Shown in pieces: positions 14,339 to 17,454 of a stretch of 17,454 nucleotides of DNA (position 1 is its first letter; the number at the start of each line of letters is the position of its first letter). The position numbers and the translations under genes are program-made. Source of the stretch: CAZERD01 sp964515405 (GTDB taxonomy: Bacteria > Campylobacterota_A > Desulfurellia > Desulfurellales > CAZERD01); NCBI GenBank assembly GCA_964515405.1, contig CAZERD010000027.1, positions 1 to 17,454 of the forward strand, given 5' to 3'. The notes beneath the pieces were generated by a model. It saw nothing but the letters and a program-made list of their open reading frames with translations, made no database searches and was not told the DNA's origin.

Positions 14339-15991
14339 CTAAATCATTTTCTTGCTGTAGCTTTCTAACACTCCGAGTATTGTTGGTAAAAGTTGTTTTT
14401 TCCTTGACAACACATCTGGGAGAAAGTATTCCTTTTCCCCACGTTTCATATATGGTAAAGCCTTTTCACACGTGTAACCTGTTGTGAGCAGTACACTATC
14501 CTCCTTCACTATATCTGTTATGAGTAGCATTGTCCAGTCAAGATTCCTCTCATTTTTGATTCTTTCAAGTTCTTTTATAAGTTTGTTTTTGGTCTCTCTT
14601 ATTTCTTCCAGATTTACAACTTCGACCTGTCCGATTCCAAATTTCACTCCATACTCTTCATATATTTTGAAGTCAGAGTTTACTATTTCTTGAGGTTCTC
14701 TTGAGTTTAGGGAGTCTGTTGATGAAAACAGTTCTGTTCCGTATTCAGCTATGTTAACACCAGCTATTTTTGATAGCGTTTCTGCGGCTTTCATATCTTC
14801 ATCCGTCGTTGTTGGAGACTTTAGTATGATTGTATCAGATAATACTCCACTTAGCAAAATGAGTGCCGTACTTGGATCAGGTGTTATATTGTATTCCCTG
14901 TATAGTTCAGAGACCAATGTTGATGTGCTTCCTACAGGTTTGGCACAGAAATGTATTGGTCTTGTGGTTTTGATTGTTCCTAGCCTGTGGTGATCGACTA
15001 CTTCAATTATCTCGGCTGTTTCTATGCCATCCACGGCTTGAGATAACTCGTTGTGGTCCATTAATATAACCTTTTTAGCGTATCTCTTTATGAGATCGGA
15101 TCTTGTAACGATTCCCACCAGCTTTCCATGGTCGTCGACCACAGGGAGTCCCCTGACGTTGCTTGTTGCCATTTTTTCTCGGGCACGTTCTAGGTGGTCA
15201 TCTTTGTGAACAGTGTCGGGATTCTTTCGCATTATGGAATTTACAGGAGTGCTCAGCACGAGCCTTCTCATGGTTTCTGCGGAGTCGAAGTCTGAAATAA
15301 CGACATGCCCGTGGTATCCAGAGAAGTTTACCTCTTTTATCTCGGATGTTTTTTTAAGACCTGCGAGAATTATGGCTGCTACGTTATTTTTGATTGAGTA
15401 GTCCAGTATCTTCATTCTTTTTCCCACGACCACGATGACCTCTCTCAGGTTGCATCTTTCAATATATTCTCTGAATCTTGTAAATGGCATTGCTCCTATG
15501 ATTATTTGAGCTTTGAATTCCTTGATATTCCCTGATTTGTATAAATGCCCATTTAGAATAGAAACGATGTTCTTTATGTTGAACTGATAATAAGGTTTTT
15601 CTTCTACATCTCCACCTGCGAAGTAGTCGGATATTTCAAACACGCTTACTATACCGGAAAGTATACATTCGTTGTTGACCACTGGTGTAAGTCTGATATT
15701 TCTTGTTTTTACGTCTCTCATAACATAGAATAACGGATCTTGTTCTTTTACACACACCACATCCCCGGTCATTACATCCTTTACGCGTGGGTAAACGTCT
15801 CCTATAAATACGGGAGGCTGTTCCCCTACCCTTTTGAAAATAAAGTCACTTTGCTTGTTTAGTCTTCCACAACGGGCTGGGATGTATGTGTGATGGGGAT
15901 CAACCATGGATTTTAGTTTGGCGTATGCAAATGCTGAGCACACCGAATCAGCGTCGGGGTTCTTGTGCCCTATTACATAGATATTCTCCAT
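14339..15991 (-). CDS. CBS/DRTGG-containing family II (Mn-dependent) inorganic pyrophosphatase
   Basis: A 550-aa DHH-family pyrophosphatase hydrolysing PPi to phosphate in the cytoplasm, driving biosynthetic reactions. The catalytic core is split: N-terminal GHKNPDADSV (8-17; H9, D13, D15), then an inserted regulatory region, then LMDHNE (311-316; D312), VVDHH (331-335), LSDTIILKSPTTTD (384-397; D386) and the DHHA2 motif SRKKQ (529-533). The insert is CBS1 (about 66-125), DRTGG (about 135-245), CBS2 (about 248-305, ending GLPVVDDHGKLVGIVTRSDL). In characterised CBS-PPases this region binds adenine nucleotides, with AMP/ADP inhibiting and ATP or, in DRTGG forms, diadenosine polyphosphates activating. 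All catalytic residues are present. ATG 15991 has AAGGGG 9 nt upstream. It heads the operon with yjbQ and apgM, separate from the lysR gene. Confidence 0.95.
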   Translation of the reverse strand: MENIYVIGHKNPDADSVCSAFAYAKLKSMVDPHHTYIPARCGRLNKQSDFIFKRVGEQPPVFIGDVYPRVKDVMTGDVVCVKEQDPLFYVMRDVKTRNIRLTPVVNNECILSGIVSVFEISDYFAGGDVEEKPYYQFNIKNIVSILNGHLYKSGNIKEFKAQIIIGAMPFTRFREYIERCNLREVIVVVGKRMKILDYSIKNNVAAIILAGLKKTSEIKEVNFSGYHGHVVISDFDSAETMRRLVLSTPVNSIMRKNPDTVHKDDHLERAREKMATSNVRGLPVVDDHGKLVGIVTRSDLIKRYAKKVILMDHNELSQAVDGIETAEIIEVVDHHRLGTIKTTRPIHFCAKPVGSTSTLVSELYREYNITPDPSTALILLSGVLSDTIILKSPTTTDEDMKAAETLSKIAGVNIAEYGTELFSSTDSLNSREPQEIVNSDFKIYEEYGVKFGIGQVEVVNLEEIRETKNKLIKELERIKNERNLDWTMLLITDIVKEDSVLLTTGYTCEKALPYMKRGEKEYFLPDVLSRKKQLLPTILGVLESYSKKMI

Positions 15992-16025
15992 TGTAATTCA
16001 CCCCTTTTTATTATATATATTACAC

Positions 16026-16058
16026 ATTGTAGCACTATTTTCAACTCGCACTCAGTTG
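16026..16058 (-). promoter_or_regulatory. Candidate promoter and inverted repeat upstream of the pyrophosphatase operon
   Basis: In the 60-nt gap after lysR the minus strand has an extended -10, TGCTACAAT (16034-16026), with no good -35. A TTGAAA at 16044-16039 could instead pair with AT-rich hexamers 17-19 nt downstream. Upstream lies a 5-bp inverted repeat CAACT-N7-AGTTG (16058-16042), overlapping the lysR stop; it has no T-tract and is not a terminator. A promoter is expected here, but the exact hexamers are ambiguous. Confidence 0.4.
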
Positions 16059-16960
16059 TTTGAATTGCGTATTCTGCTCATCATGTAGTCTTTGAATAAT
16101 CTGGCTGTGGGGATGGATAATCTGGGTATGATGAGATACATATCCCTGCTGAGTGATATCCCCTCCACGTTGAACACACTGAGCATTCTCATTGAAATTT
16201 CGTTTTTCACGGCGAATTCGCTCAGAATTGAGAGGCCAAGATTGCAGGAAACAGCATTCTTTATGGCTTCGTCGTTGTTGAACTCATAGGCAACTGTTAT
16301 ACTTATCCCTTTGCTTTCGAGTGTTTTTTCTATCATATTCCTGGTAAATGATGTGGTTTCTCTGAGTACGAAGGGTTCACCTTCCAGTTCTCTCAAGCTT
16401 ACGTTGGGTTTTGTTGAGAATCTGTGTTGCGGTGAACACACGAACAGTAGCTTGTCTTTTATAAACCTATAGCACTCAAAGTCATCTTTTTTATGGGGTA
16501 TTGTTTCTAGGAATCCGATATTTATCCTTGATCTTTTCATCTTCTCAAGCACTTCTTTGTTTGTTCCTATGAAGAGATCTATATCTATTTCCGGATAATC
16601 ACTCTTGAAACTTTTTACTATGGAAGAAAGCAAGTAGTTGCCTATTGTGAAACTTGCGCCTATAGAAATTCTCTTATCTTTTGTTCTCTTCAGCGTTTCT
16701 ACGAATTCAAGGGTTTCATCTAGTGAAAGTATCACTTTCTTGGTATGCGCAAAGAGTTCTTCTCCTTCTCTGGTTAGTGATAGTTTTTTGCCGTCTCTCA
16801 CAAATAGCTTTATGGTTAGGTTCTTTTCCAGTTCCAATATCGTTTGACTTATGGCTGACTGTGTTACTAGTAGTTCTTCTGCAGCTTTTGTCATGCTCAT
16901 TTTTGATGCTACAGTGTGGAAAACGATTATCTGTCTGAGATTTATACCGTAAATATTCAT
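16052..16960 (-). CDS. LysR-family transcriptional regulator
   Basis: A 302-aa LysR-type regulator. The winged helix-turn-helix is at about residues 5-64: INLRQIIVFHTVASKMSMTK, AAEELLVTQSAISQTILELE, then KLFVRDGKKLSLTREGEEL. A linker helix is followed by a periplasmic-binding-protein-like effector domain (about 93-295) starting ISIGASFTIGNYLLSSIV. The overall pattern resembles CysL/CysR-type regulators; the effector cannot be read from sequence. It is divergent from serA across a 93-nt gap that contains overlapping promoters and a T-N11-A dyad, so serA and lysR itself are the obvious targets. ATG 16960 is placed at the family's usual N-terminus, though no clear Shine-Dalgarno is visible upstream. 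The gene ends 60 nt before the pyrophosphatase start. Confidence 0.93.
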   Translation of the reverse strand: MNIYGINLRQIIVFHTVASKMSMTKAAEELLVTQSAISQTILELEKNLTIKLFVRDGKKLSLTREGEELFAHTKKVILSLDETLEFVETLKRTKDKRISIGASFTIGNYLLSSIVKSFKSDYPEIDIDLFIGTNKEVLEKMKRSRINIGFLETIPHKKDDFECYRFIKDKLLFVCSPQHRFSTKPNVSLRELEGEPFVLRETTSFTRNMIEKTLESKGISITVAYEFNNDEAIKNAVSCNLGLSILSEFAVKNEISMRMLSVFNVEGISLSRDMYLIIPRLSIPTARLFKDYMMSRIRNSNN

Positions 16961-16990
16961 AAGTTTTTCTAATGCTTACCCACAGAATTC

Positions 16991-17003
16991 TAATTTGCAA
17001 TTA
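16991..17003. promoter_or_regulatory. LysR-type operator candidate (T-N11-A dyad)
   Basis: TAATTTGCAATTA is a perfect 5-bp inverted repeat around TGC and fits the LysR-box form T-N11-A exactly. It lies between divergent lysR and serA and overlaps the candidate serA -35 and the candidate lysR -10. Binding would be expected to repress lysR and affect serA. Confidence 0.5.
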
Positions 17004-17022
17004 TATGGACTTCAAATATACT
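16995..17022 (+). promoter_or_regulatory. Candidate serA promoter
   Basis: Plus strand: TTGCAA at 16995-17000 (or TTTGCA one base earlier), a 16-17 nt spacer, and TATACT at 17017-17022. A start near 17029 would leave a leader of about 25 nt with AAGGGAGGG at 17041-17049, 5 nt before the GTG start. Confidence 0.55.
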
Positions 17023-17028
17023 TTACAA
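17000..17028 (-). promoter_or_regulatory. Candidate lysR promoter
   Basis: Minus strand: TTGTAA at 17028-17023, a 17-nt spacer, and a perfect TATAAT at 17005-17000. It overlaps the serA promoter almost completely on the opposite strand, and its -10 lies within the T-N11-A dyad. The leader to the lysR ATG would be about 33 nt. Confidence 0.55.
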
Positions 17029-17053
17029 CAGTTTTTTGTGAAGGGAGGGTAGC

Positions 17054-17454
17054 GTGAAAAGGGTACTTGTTACTGAGCATGTTGCTAGGGAGGGTCTTGA
17101 CCTATTGAGAGGGGAAGGAATAGAGGTGGACGAGAAGATAGGACTTAGTCCCGAGGAATTAAAAAGAATTATAGGTGAGTATGACGCAATAATAACGAGG
17201 AGCGGGACAAAGATAACCAGATACATACTTGAGGAGCCTGGTAAGCTGAAAGTTATAGGAAGGGCTGGAGTGGGGCTTGATAACGTTGATGTGGAAGAAG
17301 CGAGTAAGAAAGGGATTATTGTCATAAACACACCAGGTGGAAATTCAATAGCTGCGGCTGAGCTTACCATGGCCATGATGTTGAACACTGCGAGGAAGGT
17401 TCCTTCAGCTCATTACTCTTTAAAATATGAGAGAAAGTGGGAAAGGAAGAAATT
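17054..17454 (+). CDS. serA: D-3-phosphoglycerate dehydrogenase, N-terminal part (3' truncated by window edge)
   Basis: An open frame from GTG 17054 to the window end, 133 complete codons. It shows the D-isomer 2-hydroxyacid dehydrogenase N-terminus (KRVLVTEHVAREGLDLL), then AIITRSGTKIT (45-55) and the strongly SerA-like VIGRAGVGLDNVD (67-79) followed by KKGIIVINTPGGNSIAAAEL (85-104). SerA oxidises 3-phosphoglycerate to phosphohydroxypyruvate, the first step of serine synthesis. The Rossmann GxGxxG, the catalytic Arg/Glu/His and any C-terminal ACT domain lie beyond the edge, so the regulatory type cannot be told. GTG is chosen because AAGGGAGGG ends 4-5 nt before it and the homology begins right there. 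All ten arginines use AGA or AGG. It is divergent from lysR. Confidence 0.92.
   Translation, partial: MKRVLVTEHVAREGLDLLRGEGIEVDEKIGLSPEELKRIIGEYDAIITRSGTKITRYILEEPGKLKVIGRAGVGLDNVDVEEASKKGIIVINTPGGNSIAAAELTMAMMLNTARKVPSAHYSLKYERKWERKK

Noticed and set aside
16010..16015. Perfect TATAAT on the minus strand before the pyrophosphatase gene
   Set aside because: It would place the transcript start at the ribosome binding site, and there is no -35 hexamer 16-18 nt upstream; probably just part of an AT run.
17023..17388. 121-aa minus-strand open frame opposite serA
   Set aside because: It is the complement of clear SerA coding sequence and is Ser/Pro-rich as expected for a shadow frame.
1..17454. 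CRISPR arrays, tRNA/rRNA genes, insertion sequences, toxin-antitoxin or phage genes
   Set aside because: None seen on either strand; the block is dense with housekeeping genes and has no repeats, transposase motifs or unexplained gaps over 100 nt.

Overview
The window looks like a Gram-negative bacterial chromosome: it carries CMP-Kdo and heptose (LPS core) genes, a PilZ protein, GlnD and type IV prepilins. Several families point away from enterics and towards Deferribacterota, Deltaproteobacteria-like, Nitrospirota or Thermodesulfobacteria-like lineages. These are an archaeal-type ApgM, a stand-alone YitJ-type MetF, a short ArgA-like acetyltransferase and a CBS-domain family II pyrophosphatase. 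All ten arginines in the serA fragment use AGA/AGG and isoleucine is often ATA, a codon habit common in thermophiles and in those groups. The taxon is an inference; no rRNA is present.

Layout. (1) 1-1840, plus strand: three tandem prepilin-like genes, the first cut by the window edge. (2) 1866-12460, minus strand: a tightly packed run read from right to left: 88-aa unknown, metF-type, 97-aa unknown, dcd, yebC, glnD, PilZ protein, rfaE1, kdsB, coaBC, hisD, ArgA-like acetyltransferase. Neighbours overlap or nearly touch throughout, many by a 4-nt ATGA or TTGA. A near-consensus promoter (TTGACA, 17 nt, TATATT) lies just upstream of the 88-aa gene, directly after the stop codon of the preceding gene. 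(3) 12517-15991, minus strand: CBS-DRTGG pyrophosphatase, yjbQ, apgM and an 87-aa unknown form a second operon with a weaker candidate promoter near 16030. (4) 16052-17454: a LysR-type regulator divergent from serA (cut by the right edge). Their promoters overlap and share a 13-bp T-N11-A dyad.

How the genes fit together. Most products are housekeeping: folate one-carbon metabolism (metF), dUTP/dCTP supply (dcd), nitrogen sensing (glnD), LPS core sugars (rfaE1, kdsB), CoA (coaBC), histidine (hisD), probably arginine (the acetyltransferase), and 3-phosphoglycerate/serine metabolism (apgM, serA) with pyrophosphate removal. The less understood parts are the three small proteins (88, 97 and 87 aa), the prepilin cluster and the lysR-serA control region.

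There is no gene-free stretch over 300 bases; the longest gap is about 93 nt (16961-17053). I saw no tRNA, rRNA, CRISPR array, insertion sequence or clear riboswitch, and I do not see a convincing new defence or mobile system.
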